This document shows, one piece after another, positions 32,101 to 40,905 of a DNA stretch of 61,141 nt. The DNA is from a virus, in IMG/VR virus record IMGVR_UViG_3300028920_000076, positions 1 to 61,141 of that record; one strand, given 5' to 3'. Both the position numbers and the translations under genes were made by a program. Every line of letters begins with the position of its first letter. Position 1 is the first letter of the stretch. The notes beneath the pieces are model-generated. The model made no database searches. It was not told where the DNA came from and saw only the letters and a program-made list of their open reading frames with translations.

Positions 32101-33516
32101 GATGGGATGGTCATGAACCTTAATAATCCCACGTTTATCGGCTCCATTAGGGATAGGGTGTCTGGACTATCAGAGATGGGCCAAAGACGCTCTGCGGGGC
32201 TTCTGAGCGCCTTTAATGGAGGTGTTACGAGGTTACAAGAGGGAGGGGCTATCGATCAGGCCCAATTAGACCTCGCAAAAGAGAAAGAACTTGTAACCGC
32301 ACAATATCAAGCCCAGATCGAAGCTGCCCGAAACGTTGGCGCTGTGGATATCGCTGCCTTACTGGAGGAGGAGAGATATGAGTTAGAATTACTGGCAAAC
32401 GACCTCCAGTTTCTACTACAAGAGCTTCAATCCGAGTACGAATATGAACGAGCACTACTGGCTGAAGAACTGGAAGCCGAGAAACAAGAGGCTGAGGCAG
32501 CTCTACAGCAGGAACTTAGTGATATCCGAGCGGCCAGAGCACAGGCTGCGATTGACTATGAAAATGCAAAACAGGAAGCAAAACGACTGAAGGTTCAATC
32601 TGGATATGACGCTGCCCATGCTTACAGATTGCCTACCCGATATCCAAGACCCGCTAACAAATACGCTGCCCTGAGCGAATTTCTGTCTGGAGGATTGACC
32701 GAGACCGAGAGAAAAGTTAAAGATGTTGAGTTCAGGGACAAAAGGAATGAGGCCAGAACTGAGGCCCGAAACATGCGTCAGGAAGGGATTGCACTGGAGA
32801 GAAGTGCTGAACTGGAGTATAAACGAGCACAGCAAGAGGGAAAAAGAGGCAAGGAACGGGCCGAGAAGGATAAGGCTAAGAGTGAGAGAAACGCCCAGAG
32901 GCGCTACCAGATAGACCTAAGACGTACCGATCAGACCTTCCAACGTGAGACTTCAAAAGCTGAGAAGGAAGCTGAGACCGAAACCGTCTCCATACAAAAC
33001 AAGAGTGTTATAAATGTTGAGAAGGCAAAGGTCGAGACTCAGGGTGAGATTGCAAAGCTTGAAGCAGATCTTGCTCTGGAGTTGTTCAAACTGGAGAAGG
33101 AATATCGTGACCAGAACAAGGCTAACATTGGTGGAGTAAGACACTTCTTGCGAGAAGGTGGATCTGTCGGGTTTCCTGCCGGTGCGAAAAGAGGAGCTGA
33201 CTCCATAAAGGCCATGCTGACACCGGGAGAATTTGTTATGCGACCGGAAGCAGTTAAGACATTTGGCCTGAAATTTATGGATGCTGTGAACCGCCTGAAG
33301 ATGCCAGCTATAAGATTTGCGGAAGGTGGGCTCGTACCGGGTAATGGGAATTTGCAATCGCTTGCACCCGCTCAGGCCATAGGACGTGACCCAGAATACG
33401 CTGCTAAACTCGTGCTCGAACTTGGAGGTAAGGAATACCCGATGCGTACGAAGACGGACGTTGGACAAGATCTCGTTAAACAATTTAGAACTCTTGGATT
33501 GGCGGTGGCCCGATGA
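26158..33516 (+). CDS. Tape measure protein
   Basis: 2452 residues from GTG 26158. Residues about 115-330 are a TP901/PhageMin_Tail domain (FERAMATVGAVSG, then LRFLAMAGLNVEQQLAAL). Hydrophobic segments follow at about 440-500. Long coiled coils (640-1300; 1600-1880; 2030-2320) set tail length. Three related modules with GGxx, PGDG, VPAMLMRGEYVV and AVKKYGIG lie at about 1457-1540, 1897-1965 and 2331-2391. By the usual 1.5 angstrom per residue rule the tail would exceed 300 nm. Three palindrome copies lie inside. Confidence 0.95.
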   Translation: MADVLTKTIRVIIKAIDQTGGIVKSVAGGLGKLGDQAKKTGKDQDGLRKGTEKATDAVRKQGAQVKKGAGALRLFGSSSQKARREVTAMGTAAKSAGAGIGSLISKFTTAAATIGTIAFPIAKAAQFERAMATVGAVSGATGKDLDSLTMKAREMGEKTEFSATQAADGLRFLAMAGLNVEQQLAALEPALNLALAGNIELGQAADIATNIMTGFGASVSELPGMMDVLTQAFTNSNTNLTELGHAMAYVAPVAAGMGVEFNDLVSAMSALANAGLKGSIAGTALRGTLVKLFKPTAKSEKVMQSLAQRIGQTNIELRNAEGGFIGFAGLIDQFAAANVSAAEAMEIFGLRAGPAFIALLNQGSAEMRRFNKLMDEAGGRTAEIAKVMGNNFVGATKQLLSSLQELAINFGSAFLGDLKEATLSIRDLVISINTWVSANKTLVKNVGYAVAALGALSAAAGLLAVFKTLAVVALGPFTSALNLIKAKGLVAVAALATIAATWGELIYEMVKSNGDLEKSVENWDFAKWLNNLTLPFIESKKTIGDFATYAIAFWDKFFSKIGYGWALIPVAMKSAFSDGLDLIANFAQNILNTMKEVPGLGQLLGWSGDVDRIQQSIDGIRAAAQRLNTEAQNGYRAANKAYQQQIKYANDTQAGIERTAAAREREAQLIDYMGRRESAVAQLRANAQSEIREATKSVREEIEKQNRVLKGLYERVGQASERYKIFVDQAKSALESLGKATNKALSSIWENVTNDQAVADVERQLQQIQRQYETYSDQGAAAIRRAESSISKARIEATRNGVDESLALIEAQRTREIALLNETKEKEVAVAKATISDVATQRKRLEQIEKDSQRNIVAVNEKTLAQKKALYEKATTALKSELDKSLSAERSIADEIIAVQDKIRNSKKSTEELVRGLRRQGLSEERAYADEVAEVDEKIAAATKLMATDTKKSIQLLQEAQRQASGLVGEISSGEKILVSEQQTINEAISQVERAQSAIEAGAASYQQSLQGQLQAQKQNTDGIVKQLDAVGGKLQDTRDQMQQGIEISIRIELGDFEARLEDITRQREIVVGLETQFAEGKQELTALQKDLADTTEVVKIKYDAEIADAIRAMDEVERKKLGIAEIRDVIKIDADNQAAVVALNVLYEDGERVRKKLEQPMPISLETAKAIQAANDLDDTISPIMDELRRQEKLGIDVSEAKVAVVEFGDDIDGLTQKLSEMGVIRIEGATESFVAAAESAADLEERVNSLINVTDEHIVVDVSAAGQDDVQAIAGLVKQLQEDTEKELAIQFGEIEGFEQFKEVQERADKLKNAVAALNAETPDVEVEGGEELEQVAEDASTAADGVAELAAASGELEDVGVDVTVEGIDEAKEKFDGFVEDVATSEATVTVDVDDSGVDETTQKVLGLNELESQSAHIVNPEADKVLGVISQIRKPTSSTHTIYVKKVVQSAVGGFVDGISEYAKGGPVAKRFKKLTRPYIPGDGTEDDVPAMLMRGEYVVRKDAVKKYGIGLLNKINGMNIDVVPKFAKGGPVGMSAALNLIPTMASGAVTRLLGSGGVNFNSGTAQRISTPMGKNIANGLANLFTSSVQKLQGGGFLSRSRSLFEQQKQSITKQYAAQMQLARLNGEEQIAYLLEVEQEELQRMADELATALVQIQNEYEAAIAESDLAFDEERTDIERELSELQTDIENDREELTTSHSKEVNELQSRIGELRSDIKGNTLKSKQTTFSLPGAGRYTLRRNPAQQAAFDQIPKDKAEIEKLERQLTTSERAFQRKEEFYQNQLAKVRKEGTEDLEYIGKEKAVADKGAERDRDFGTEKAESTTLHAQNKLRIETKHQVAQVGFDTQKSVLEFEGNLRSELLDIERAMLEEEKQAAAERAAAAKTGGLKYFLAAGGAIPRKEKWIPGDGVTDSVPAMLMRGEYVVNKNAVKKFGVGFFDMLNAGALNFSKFASGGLVGMKRQLDLLFNSRAPYTNGDGMVMNLNNPTFIGSIRDRVSGLSEMGQRRSAGLLSAFNGGVTRLQEGGAIDQAQLDLAKEKELVTAQYQAQIEAARNVGAVDIAALLEEERYELELLANDLQFLLQELQSEYEYERALLAEELEAEKQEAEAALQQELSDIRAARAQAAIDYENAKQEAKRLKVQSGYDAAHAYRLPTRYPRPANKYAALSEFLSGGLTETERKVKDVEFRDKRNEARTEARNMRQEGIALERSAELEYKRAQQEGKRGKERAEKDKAKSERNAQRRYQIDLRRTDQTFQRETSKAEKEAETETVSIQNKSVINVEKAKVETQGEIAKLEADLALELFKLEKEYRDQNKANIGGVRHFLREGGSVGFPAGAKRGADSIKAMLTPGEFVMRPEAVKTFGLKFMDAVNRLKMPAIRFAEGGLVPGNGNLQSLAPAQAIGRDPEYAAKLVLELGGKEYPMRTKTDVGQDLVKQFRTLGLAVAR
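27065..27078 (+). repeat. Dispersed palindrome, exact copy
   Basis: TGCAATCGCTTGCA in the tape measure gene, read as MQSLA. Confidence 0.9.
29972..29985 (-). repeat. Dispersed palindrome, reverse orientation
   Basis: TGCAAGCGATTGCA, reverse complement of the main form, in the tape measure gene, read as VQAIA. Confidence 0.9.
33353..33366 (+). repeat. Dispersed palindrome, exact copy
   Basis: TGCAATCGCTTGCA near the end of the tape measure gene, read as LQSLA. Confidence 0.9.
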
Positions 33517-33899
33517 TTACATTGGATACATTAGAGCTGCCGGATGAGCTGAGATGGGACGATGAGTATGCGTGGTCCGATCTGCGAAGTGCTATCCGGT
33601 ATACTTTACAAGGTAAGATGATTACGGAGAACTCAGTTGTTCTTGCCAGTAAGGGAAGGCCCATAACTCTGGGATCAGACGATGCGTGGATTGTTAAGGC
33701 TGATCTGGAAACCTTGCGGATTTGGTCTCAGATCGTGAACCATCAAATGTCTTTGACTTTGAATGATGGCCGAATCTTTATTGTTGCCTTTCGACTATGG
33801 GACGCTCCGGCGATTGTTACGGAGAGTCTTGTTCCCACGGCTCACCCAGACGATGATACGTTGTATAAGATTAATGAACTGAAGCTGGCGGTAGTATAA
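33513..33899 (+). CDS. Tail protein after tape measure
   Basis: 128 residues, start overlapping the tape measure stop as ATGA. Beta-rich: SVVLASKGRPITLGSDDAWI, then SLTLNDGRIFIVAF. By position a distal tail or tube-end protein; sequence family not recognised. Confidence 0.7.
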   Translation: MITLDTLELPDELRWDDEYAWSDLRSAIRYTLQGKMITENSVVLASKGRPITLGSDDAWIVKADLETLRIWSQIVNHQMSLTLNDGRIFIVAFRLWDAPAIVTESLVPTAHPDDDTLYKINELKLAVV

Positions 33900-34720
33900 T
33901 GGCTCAAGAAAAGTCAACAAATGTAAGTGTCCAATACGGTCATACCCAAGAGTGTTCCGGTGTTCTGTTTGAGCTGCCGGACTCTGAAGTACAAGCCGGG
34001 GATAACGTTGAGATGCGTCTCTGGGGAGGTACTATCGATCTTCTCTATCCTTATACGCTGTATAAAGGGACTGACACAATGGGTGCGGGTGAGATACTCG
34101 AAGCAATCGGACTTGAGCAAATTGAGCAAATCATTGACTTTCCTGAAAAGTTTAGTTTTCAGCTTGACTATCCGATTATCAGTATTGATGAAGTACTTGC
34201 CGTTACCGAAATATTCTATCAGGACGTGGATGGGGAGATCTATACGTGGGCCACGAAAGGTGAATTAATCACGAATAAGTTTTCACGGAACGGCTACTCG
34301 TGTATATTTGCTCTGGATAAGATAAATCTGTACGGCTCGATAAAAGCGATAATGACCCGCTCTCCGTGGTATAAAAGATGGTACTGGACTGTACCCGCTC
34401 AAGAACAAGGTCAACACTGGTTCTTTATTTGGAAGGGATCTGAGCTTACCAATAAGTTTTCAATAGAACTTCCAGACCTAATATCGCCTATAAAGTTGCC
34501 AAAGAACGTGACCCTGAAGATCGTCAACCGGCATACTGATGCTGGAATAGCCGGAGCGGAAGTAACTGTAGATGGTACACTCATGGGTACTACTGATGGT
34601 GATGGACGTATTTTCTTAGGTACTCTACTACAAGGCACCCACACGTTATTTTTACGAGCCGGGGGATTTATCGATTCGGACGAAGACGACTTGGCAAATG
34701 ATTCCTTTGAGGTCTATTAA
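33899..34720 (+). CDS. Tail protein with Ig-like C-terminal domain
   Basis: 273 residues. An N-terminal beta region, then RSPWYKRWYWTV, and a C-terminal domain (about 200-265) with ITDAGIAGAEVTVDG-type and GTTDGDGRIFLGTLLQGTH strands as in PEGA/carboxypeptidase-regulatory folds, often used to bind sugars. Likely baseplate or tail-tip. Overlaps the upstream stop by a base. Confidence 0.7.
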   Translation: MAQEKSTNVSVQYGHTQECSGVLFELPDSEVQAGDNVEMRLWGGTIDLLYPYTLYKGTDTMGAGEILEAIGLEQIEQIIDFPEKFSFQLDYPIISIDEVLAVTEIFYQDVDGEIYTWATKGELITNKFSRNGYSCIFALDKINLYGSIKAIMTRSPWYKRWYWTVPAQEQGQHWFFIWKGSELTNKFSIELPDLISPIKLPKNVTLKIVNRHTDAGIAGAEVTVDGTLMGTTDGDGRIFLGTLLQGTHTLFLRAGGFIDSDEDDLANDSFEVY

Positions 34721-34722
34721 CA

Positions 34723-36102
34723 ATGGCTGAGAACGAAGTACAAGAAGACAGTTTCAGGATGCGGGTTCGAGAGGATAAGAGTATCTCGATGCATCAAGAG
34801 AACTTTCTCGGCTCAGGCCCGATCCGTGGAGGGATCACGTACCATGACGGCAAGGGTGAGACTACGCCGGGAGTTGATGGACCGACTACTCCAGAACTCG
34901 GCGGGTGTGTCCGAGGCACTCATCCATCTTTAGAGCCTTCTTTCTATGACCCAGATGCGCCTGATATATGCTATGAAGTCCTTATGACTGACAGTCTAAT
35001 GGGTGAATATGTCGGTGTTTTGATGGAAAGAAGGGATTACGCCACTACCGTTCATAATCTGCACTGGTGGTCAACTTACGTACAGTGTGCTTTAAGTCAG
35101 GAAAACAAGGTTGTCTTCTACGGTGACCCTTCTTCGCATACACGACTTAACGTTGCTGATTGGGCACCCATAGATAAGTTGATACTGAGTCGATACAGTA
35201 GACTTTTTCAGGTCCAGAGTCCTATAATCGGGGTAAAATTTGGTGGAGGGTATGAAGGGACCATTGCCTATCAGGAGTACTACGTTGGAGGCAAGCTCAA
35301 ATGGTTTATGGATGAGGTATTGCCGACTATCCCGACAAATGCCGTTGATGTATTTATTGGAAATAATGCGCTTGAGGTATACTATATTCCGTCATCTCAA
35401 GACCGGGTTGTTTGGTACAGGGATGAGTCTGTTTTTATTGGTTATGATGCCCAGTTAAGATCTCTTTACAATCTTGCCGGGAGTTGGCAAACTACAATGT
35501 TGCAGAGTGGATATAACTGGACTAAGGGGTGGGTAGGACGGGACGATGGCGGAGCTGCCCTTTGGTTTATCTCGTCTAATTATTATATCCAAAAGGTTGA
35601 GTGGTCCGGGGGAGGTTGGAATACCCCGGTATGGCCCTTTTATCTGAAAACTCGTTACAACTTCCCGACTCAGGCTAGAGTTAGCGGACCAGAAGCTTTC
35701 TCTGGCGGAAGGGCCGGTTGTGTTGGTTATAATTCTTCAAATTACTGGATAGGTGAAGGATACAAATGGTTTTACGGAAGAAACCAAATTAACCTTGCCT
35801 TCCCGCCCAGTTGGGTTACCGAGGGAGGGGACGGAAACGTTAAAGCATTTGGCTATGACGATGCTACGGTTGTCTTCAATGGTGTCGGAAAAGTTAGATC
35901 GACAGGTCACACATTCGCAGATTGTTCCGTCTACACTGACGGTTTCCAAGACAACCAAAGTCTCACTCCGACTTCAGATGTAGTTTTAAGGTGCCTTTAC
36001 GCTGGAAATCCGGGTGTGACAGGTGCTTACGGAGTTAGCAATACGACAAGTAAGATCAAGAAGTACGGACACTTTGCAACTGAAGACATACAGTTTTATT
36101 AA
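34723..36102 (+). CDS. Large tail/baseplate protein
   Basis: 459 residues starting two bases after the preceding stop. Gly/Trp/Tyr-rich, beta (FGGGYEGTIAYQEYYVGGKL, SGYNWTKGWVGRDDGGAAL), the composition of tail-tip or fibre proteins. Family not recognised. Confidence 0.7.
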   Translation: MAENEVQEDSFRMRVREDKSISMHQENFLGSGPIRGGITYHDGKGETTPGVDGPTTPELGGCVRGTHPSLEPSFYDPDAPDICYEVLMTDSLMGEYVGVLMERRDYATTVHNLHWWSTYVQCALSQENKVVFYGDPSSHTRLNVADWAPIDKLILSRYSRLFQVQSPIIGVKFGGGYEGTIAYQEYYVGGKLKWFMDEVLPTIPTNAVDVFIGNNALEVYYIPSSQDRVVWYRDESVFIGYDAQLRSLYNLAGSWQTTMLQSGYNWTKGWVGRDDGGAALWFISSNYYIQKVEWSGGGWNTPVWPFYLKTRYNFPTQARVSGPEAFSGGRAGCVGYNSSNYWIGEGYKWFYGRNQINLAFPPSWVTEGGDGNVKAFGYDDATVVFNGVGKVRSTGHTFADCSVYTDGFQDNQSLTPTSDVVLRCLYAGNPGVTGAYGVSNTTSKIKKYGHFATEDIQFY

Positions 36103-36123
36103 AAAGCATAAGGAGGAAATGAA

Positions 36124-37107
36124 ATGTCAATCATCCCCGCAGAATTGAAATGGTATAAACCCCTCGTGGTGAATGACACCGATTCTAATGGTGGGCAGAT
36201 GAGTGCGAACCAGTCGATTTCGGGGATCAAGAATAATATCTTTCCCGATGTTTCGCAGGATGAGAGGGTTGCCGGGATTATTCGCCACCGGAAGTTGTTT
36301 GCCAAAGTTGCGAATGATGACGATGAAACGCTCTACAATGCTCGTATTCACCTCATCAGTATTACACCGGGCGAAGACTTTGTAACGTTCTTTGCCTGTG
36401 CTCCTGCCGATACCCAAGTTGATATCACTGGCTCGGAGAGGGAGTACGGAGCAGGAACGCTAAAGAATGATGTCAATGCCGGTGGCACTTCTGTCGTTGC
36501 GACTGTTGAGTCCTCATCCATGGCGGTCGTCTTTGTAGATACCGACAAGATATGGATTGGAGACGGTGTAAATTCAGAGTACCATGAGAATGTAACCGTT
36601 GCGAAAGTCGGAAACGACTATACGATCACGCTCGATGCTGGTGATACTCTGCTTAATAACTACGCTGCTGCCACGCCGACCTATGTAGCTTCTGTTTACG
36701 AGCCGTCAGATGTGGAGGCCTCAGTTGACAATGTTGTTAAAACGACTTCTGCTGGAACGGCTACTGACCCGCTGGACTGTGTAGCTGACAATATTGGAGC
36801 CATTGAGGATAGTATAACCATCACGTTTACGGATGATACGAATTTTACTGTATCGGGTGTCCGTGCCGGTTCCATGGGAAGTGGGAATATCAGCACGAAT
36901 CTTGAGCCGATAAACCCAGACTTTTCCAAACCGTATTTTGTCTTCAACGCTTCTAACTGGGGTGGGACATGGGCTGCTGGAGAAACGTTGACCTTTGACC
37001 TTCATCCGGCTTCCACGCCTGTATGGTTTAAACAACAGGCTTTGCCGGGAACCAACTCCTATAGCGGAGACAATTTTAGAGTACGTGTGGGTGGCGAATC
37101 CGCTTAA
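36124..37107 (+). CDS. Tail protein, conserved prophage type
   Basis: 327 residues behind TAAGGAGGAAATGAA. ELKWYKPLVVNDTDSNGGQM and NNIFPDVSQDERVAGIIRHRKLF match a tail/baseplate family seen in prophages of Gram-negative bacteria, which also supports the host guess. C-terminal VWFKQQALPG fits the same family. A palindrome copy directly follows the stop. Confidence 0.75.
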   Translation: MSIIPAELKWYKPLVVNDTDSNGGQMSANQSISGIKNNIFPDVSQDERVAGIIRHRKLFAKVANDDDETLYNARIHLISITPGEDFVTFFACAPADTQVDITGSEREYGAGTLKNDVNAGGTSVVATVESSSMAVVFVDTDKIWIGDGVNSEYHENVTVAKVGNDYTITLDAGDTLLNNYAAATPTYVASVYEPSDVEASVDNVVKTTSAGTATDPLDCVADNIGAIEDSITITFTDDTNFTVSGVRAGSMGSGNISTNLEPINPDFSKPYFVFNASNWGGTWAAGETLTFDLHPASTPVWFKQQALPGTNSYSGDNFRVRVGGESA

Positions 37108-37121
37108 TGCAATCGCTTGCA
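37108..37121 (+). repeat. Dispersed palindrome, exact copy
   Basis: TGCAATCGCTTGCA starting at the base after the stop of the 36124 gene, 15 bases before the next ATG. Confidence 0.92.
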
Positions 37122-37136
37122 CGATAGGTATCGATA

Positions 37137-38633
37137 ATGGGAATTTTTCTATTTGGCAAGGCCGCAAACAGGCCGGTAGATTCTGAAGACCATGTAGGTG
37201 TTTGGTACATCCGTGAGTCCCTTGATCTGGGGGATCTGACAGCTTTGTACGCCCTTGCTCCGTTGGAGTTCGATAACTATGCCAGTTACTCTATAAGGTT
37301 TGAGATACATAACGATTTCGAGAGTGACCATACCATTATTTCAGGTCCGGTAGAAGATGACCACGAGGCAGGATGGGCAATCGGAATTTCCGCCGACCAC
37401 GAAGCACCCTATAGAATTATTGATAGTGTAGAAGTAGATCTTGAGGCACCTTACTTGCTGTCTATCACGGTAGAGGCAGGACTCGCATCTTCCTATGATA
37501 TTAAAGAGGAGTATGAAGTAGAAGCTGATTTTAAGGGTATCTGGGTGATTGTGAGCTTTATTTCGGAGCAAATTGACAACTCTGTTGCGGGTGTTGTTGC
37601 GAGTGAGGATGTTGAGTTCTTCCGAGTACAGCTTACGGGAGATGACGATTCGTACTGTATTACGCTTAATGCGGATATGGCAAGTGTCGAAGATTGGTCA
37701 AAATGCCTGCCGGGACTTCCGATTGACATTACCGTGAACGGGACAGAGTTTAAAATGCTCATCGACTCTCGTAAAAGACAGAGGGCTTTTCAGGGCTCAT
37801 CGTATGCAATCGAGGGGCGTTCGATTACTGCGTTGCTTGGAAAGGGAAACGCCTCACCGATCACCAAAACATGGCCCTCTCAGACGGCCAAGGAGGTTGT
37901 TGAGGAGCTTTGTTTGCCTGACGGGATATCTACCCTATTCGAGCTGACAGATTGGATTATACCGGCCAATACACTCGTTGCTGAGTCTATTTTTCCTATT
38001 CAGATCATAGACCAAATCGCTAAGGCTGCTGGAGGTATTGTCCAGACCAAACCGGACGGAACGCTCGTCATCCGACCGAAGTACCCGATACCGCCACCCG
38101 AATACGAAGCTGCCACTCCTGAGCTTGGAATATCGGACGTGGATGATATCTACTCAATCGATGAGTCGAAAGTTGTCAAACCGAAGTATAATGCTGTTCG
38201 TGTAATGGATGAGCCTGATGCATCTGGAGGTGACTTTGGAATCAGGGAAGTTGACTATGATCCAACGACAAGGACGTATACTCTGGCAGTGACTTCTACT
38301 CCTTATGATCCAGCCATGGCATTGAAATTTAAACATTCCAATGCAGTTGATCATGTAACCGTGGATTATAACGGGATAACCCAAAAGGAAATTACGGAAA
38401 CAGTAGAAATCGTCAATGGAAAGGGCAACACGGAATGGATTGTTGACTCCGTTGTCAGTTATGATTATACTATTAATACTGACTTAGGGGTAATCACTCC
38501 CGGCACTGGAGCAGAGATAGTCTGTAACGTTGCCGGACAAAGTATTGTAGACGTGACATACCAAACCTCTTATCATGAGTTCACTGTCAGTGACGATTAT
38601 GACGAGAAGGTACAGGTATACGTGGAGGACTAA
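37137..38633 (+). CDS. Tail hub / baseplate protein
   Basis: 498 residues from ATG 37137 with a weak ribosome site. The middle (AKEVVEELCLPDGISTLFEL, then QIIDQIAKAAGGIVQTKPDG) is the pattern of gpD/gp27-like hub proteins that cap the tail tube. The N-terminal 150 residues have tandem xxxDHEAPYxI strands. The C-terminus is beta-rich. Confidence 0.75.
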   Translation: MGIFLFGKAANRPVDSEDHVGVWYIRESLDLGDLTALYALAPLEFDNYASYSIRFEIHNDFESDHTIISGPVEDDHEAGWAIGISADHEAPYRIIDSVEVDLEAPYLLSITVEAGLASSYDIKEEYEVEADFKGIWVIVSFISEQIDNSVAGVVASEDVEFFRVQLTGDDDSYCITLNADMASVEDWSKCLPGLPIDITVNGTEFKMLIDSRKRQRAFQGSSYAIEGRSITALLGKGNASPITKTWPSQTAKEVVEELCLPDGISTLFELTDWIIPANTLVAESIFPIQIIDQIAKAAGGIVQTKPDGTLVIRPKYPIPPPEYEAATPELGISDVDDIYSIDESKVVKPKYNAVRVMDEPDASGGDFGIREVDYDPTTRTYTLAVTSTPYDPAMALKFKHSNAVDHVTVDYNGITQKEITETVEIVNGKGNTEWIVDSVVSYDYTINTDLGVITPGTGAEIVCNVAGQSIVDVTYQTSYHEFTVSDDYDEKVQVYVED

Positions 38634-38636
38634 ACG

Positions 38637-39125
38637 ATGGGAGCACAGGCAACTCTGGTTATTGACTTTGGTGCTGCTGGAGCCGATGCGGTTCTGGAAG
38701 CAGAACTGGATAGTGGACTGAATTTCGGCAAGTCCAGCTTCAATGCCGGGGATGTAGTCTTCTTCCGGGTATACTCTGATGTCTCGTATGAGATTGAAGT
38801 GACTTCTGGGATCGTTTCTGAGGAAGGCTCGAACCCGCATACTGAGGCCGTGGAGGGAGAAGTATTCCAGTTTATAAAAGAAAAATCCGTCAATACCAGT
38901 AAGGTTGTCAAGGCCGGAGAAGCAATCACTCCGACTTGGTATGGACCAGTGTTGGGATCGTTGTCAAAAACCGGTACGAAGCAGATCACTGTCGATAGTG
39001 TTTCTCAGACGCCTTTCGGAGTGTGCAGTGCTGACTATGTGACTGAGTACGACCTGTGGAGGTTGACTCCTCCGGGCGGGATGCCTGAGACGTATTCAAT
39101 TATCGTTCTCATAAAGGCTACTTAA
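38637..39125 (+). CDS. Baseplate-region hypothetical protein
   Basis: 162 residues, mainly beta (LVIDFGAAGADAVLEAELD; TGTKQITVDSVSQTPFGVC). Between hub and small tail proteins, so probably part of the tail tip. Family not recognised. Confidence 0.7.
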   Translation: MGAQATLVIDFGAAGADAVLEAELDSGLNFGKSSFNAGDVVFFRVYSDVSYEIEVTSGIVSEEGSNPHTEAVEGEVFQFIKEKSVNTSKVVKAGEAITPTWYGPVLGSLSKTGTKQITVDSVSQTPFGVCSADYVTEYDLWRLTPPGGMPETYSIIVLIKAT

Positions 39126-39126
39126 T

Positions 39127-39450
39127 ATGAAAGTAATCGTTAGAAGAAGCACTGGAGACAAGCAATCCTCGGAAGCAATCGTGGATGTGCTTTGTAATAC
39201 GCTGACCCCTGCGGTTGCCAGAGGTCAGAATTATCTGTACCAAGAGGGCTTTGATAAGTTGTTATACGACCTCGTGATTCCTTTTCGAGCGCCTCTAATA
39301 TGTGGTGATACTGTCCAGATGGACGATGCTTCAATCGGGGAGAGTTTTAAATCAAGGCTTTCCGGCTGGTCTATCTCCGCCGACTTGCAAAATGATACCA
39401 TTCAGATTGATCAGCAACTATCGCTGGAAAGGAGTATTGTCGATGAGTAA
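39127..39450 (+). CDS. Baseplate-region hypothetical protein
   Basis: 107 residues starting a base after the previous stop. Beta-rich with DLVIPFRAPLICGDTVQM and a C-terminal helix. Overlaps the next gene by 8 bp. Unrecognised. Confidence 0.7.
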   Translation: MKVIVRRSTGDKQSSEAIVDVLCNTLTPAVARGQNYLYQEGFDKLLYDLVIPFRAPLICGDTVQMDDASIGESFKSRLSGWSISADLQNDTIQIDQQLSLERSIVDE

Positions 39451-39673
39451 TCCTTTCACAGAGTTGAGAGATCAGCTATCGATACCAGAGGAGAGATTCG
39501 ATATAGCTCTGGTGACAGACGTGTCTGCGGATAAGCTTACCATAGAGACTGAGGATGGTATTGTGAAAACCGTCTGGGGAACTGCGGCTCCCGGTGACTA
39601 CGTGATTGTTCAGGGCAAGACAGTGCTCGGTAGGGTCAACGATGAGAACACTATAACGGCTTACGTGCCTTAA
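39443..39673 (+). CDS. Small OB-fold-like tail protein
   Basis: 76 residues from ATG 39443 with AAAGGAG eight bases upstream. Strands RFDIALVTDVSADKLTIET and GDYVIVQGKTVLGRV resemble the small OB-like domain of baseplate proteins. Function by position only. Confidence 0.7.
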   Translation: MSNPFTELRDQLSIPEERFDIALVTDVSADKLTIETEDGIVKTVWGTAAPGDYVIVQGKTVLGRVNDENTITAYVP

Positions 39674-39686
39674 AGGAGGTTTTGAT

Positions 39687-40163
39687 ATGTCACTTACGAT
39701 TTTATTTGCGGCTGGTGGACAACCGGCTCCTCTCTTGCCTGAGATTCACGTACGGGATACGTTGACCCTTGTGGATATACCAGTAGCTTGTATTCAAGGT
39801 CAGGATGAGGACTATATCCAAACGACTACCATCGGGTTTGCACCACTGGCCTTTTCCACAGCGGAAGTATTGGCTGCTGGCGCACGGTCTGGGGAGTACT
39901 GGACAAGGCGTTTGTCGAAATTACTTCTGAACGGTCGATTTTCTGCGTCTGGAGCAAACGCAGTTGTTCGAGTTCTTTTCTTTGACACAAACAGTGTTAA
40001 GGCATTGTCCGAATCGTTCACCCTTAATGCTACAGCATTCCAAGATGGTTCGGATTACATAGCTGAAATAGTAGAGGTCGGAACGATGGGCGCAAAGAAA
40101 GTTGCTGTGGAGGTCATCTCGGTTTCTGCCGGAACTTTCTCACTTCTGCTCGCTGGAGTATAA
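39687..40163 (+). CDS. Tail-region hypothetical protein
   Basis: 158 residues behind AAAGGAGG. Small, hydrophobic and beta (VRVLFFDTNSVKALSESFTL; VSAGTFSLLLAGV). Probably a structural tail or fibre-base protein; unrecognised. Confidence 0.7.
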   Translation: MSLTILFAAGGQPAPLLPEIHVRDTLTLVDIPVACIQGQDEDYIQTTTIGFAPLAFSTAEVLAAGARSGEYWTRRLSKLLLNGRFSASGANAVVRVLFFDTNSVKALSESFTLNATAFQDGSDYIAEIVEVGTMGAKKVAVEVISVSAGTFSLLLAGV

Positions 40164-40193
40164 TTTTAAAACGTACAATTAGGAGGTATTACC

Positions 40194-40904
40194 ATGGCTG
40201 AAAAAAGTACGAGAGTGCCGGACGGGAGCGAGGGTGAATACATTGCGACCCGTGACGGTGTAGAAAACGATGAGGGAGCAAATGCTCGTGTAGTTCAGTT
40301 GACAGATGAGGCTTTCCGAGCACTGACCATCGACATTACTTCGGACACGCCGGAAAGAGAGTTTCTCGATATCAATGGTCTTGGCGATGTCGCAGACCTT
40401 GCTGATTTAGCTGGACAGTCATCAAAATTTAACAACTCTGGTTTGATCATCGGAGATAAGACCAAACTGGTTGCTTGCATGCGCTGGACTATCTCGTCTA
40501 TAGGAAACCCGTCGATTTATGTCACGCCGATTATCTATGACGATGATGATATACCGATTGGATCGTTGCAGACAAGGAAAATACAGACAGTGTGTCCCGA
40601 AGCGACTGTCATGAATGAGCCTCTGCACTATAACGACGCACTGATTAACTATATGCTGGCTCCTATGATGTCGTGGCATATCGAAGGTGGATATAAAGTC
40701 AGACTGCATATTACTTTTGACGCAACTGATTGGGGCGGAGCCGGTAACGAATCCAACCAAATCAAAGTTTGGGCAGAGATGGTCAGTGGGCCTCCGCAAG
40801 CACCTAATTGGTGGAGTGAGGACGGTGGAGTCTGGGGCGGAAACGACCCTGTCGCTTCTTCTTCTGGTGGATCTGGAAGCAGTGGTGGTGGTGGTGGCGG
40901 TTAA
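40194..40904 (+). CDS. Tail protein with glycine-rich tail
   Basis: 236 residues behind TTAGGAGG. A beta domain (RWTISSIGNPSIYVTPIIYD; KVRLHITFDATDWGGAG) is followed by SSSGGSGSSGGGGGG, a flexible end. Its stop is directly followed by a palindrome copy. Probable virion surface protein. Confidence 0.75.
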   Translation: MAEKSTRVPDGSEGEYIATRDGVENDEGANARVVQLTDEAFRALTIDITSDTPEREFLDINGLGDVADLADLAGQSSKFNNSGLIIGDKTKLVACMRWTISSIGNPSIYVTPIIYDDDDIPIGSLQTRKIQTVCPEATVMNEPLHYNDALINYMLAPMMSWHIEGGYKVRLHITFDATDWGGAGNESNQIKVWAEMVSGPPQAPNWWSEDGGVWGGNDPVASSSGGSGSSGGGGGG

Positions 40905-40905
40905 T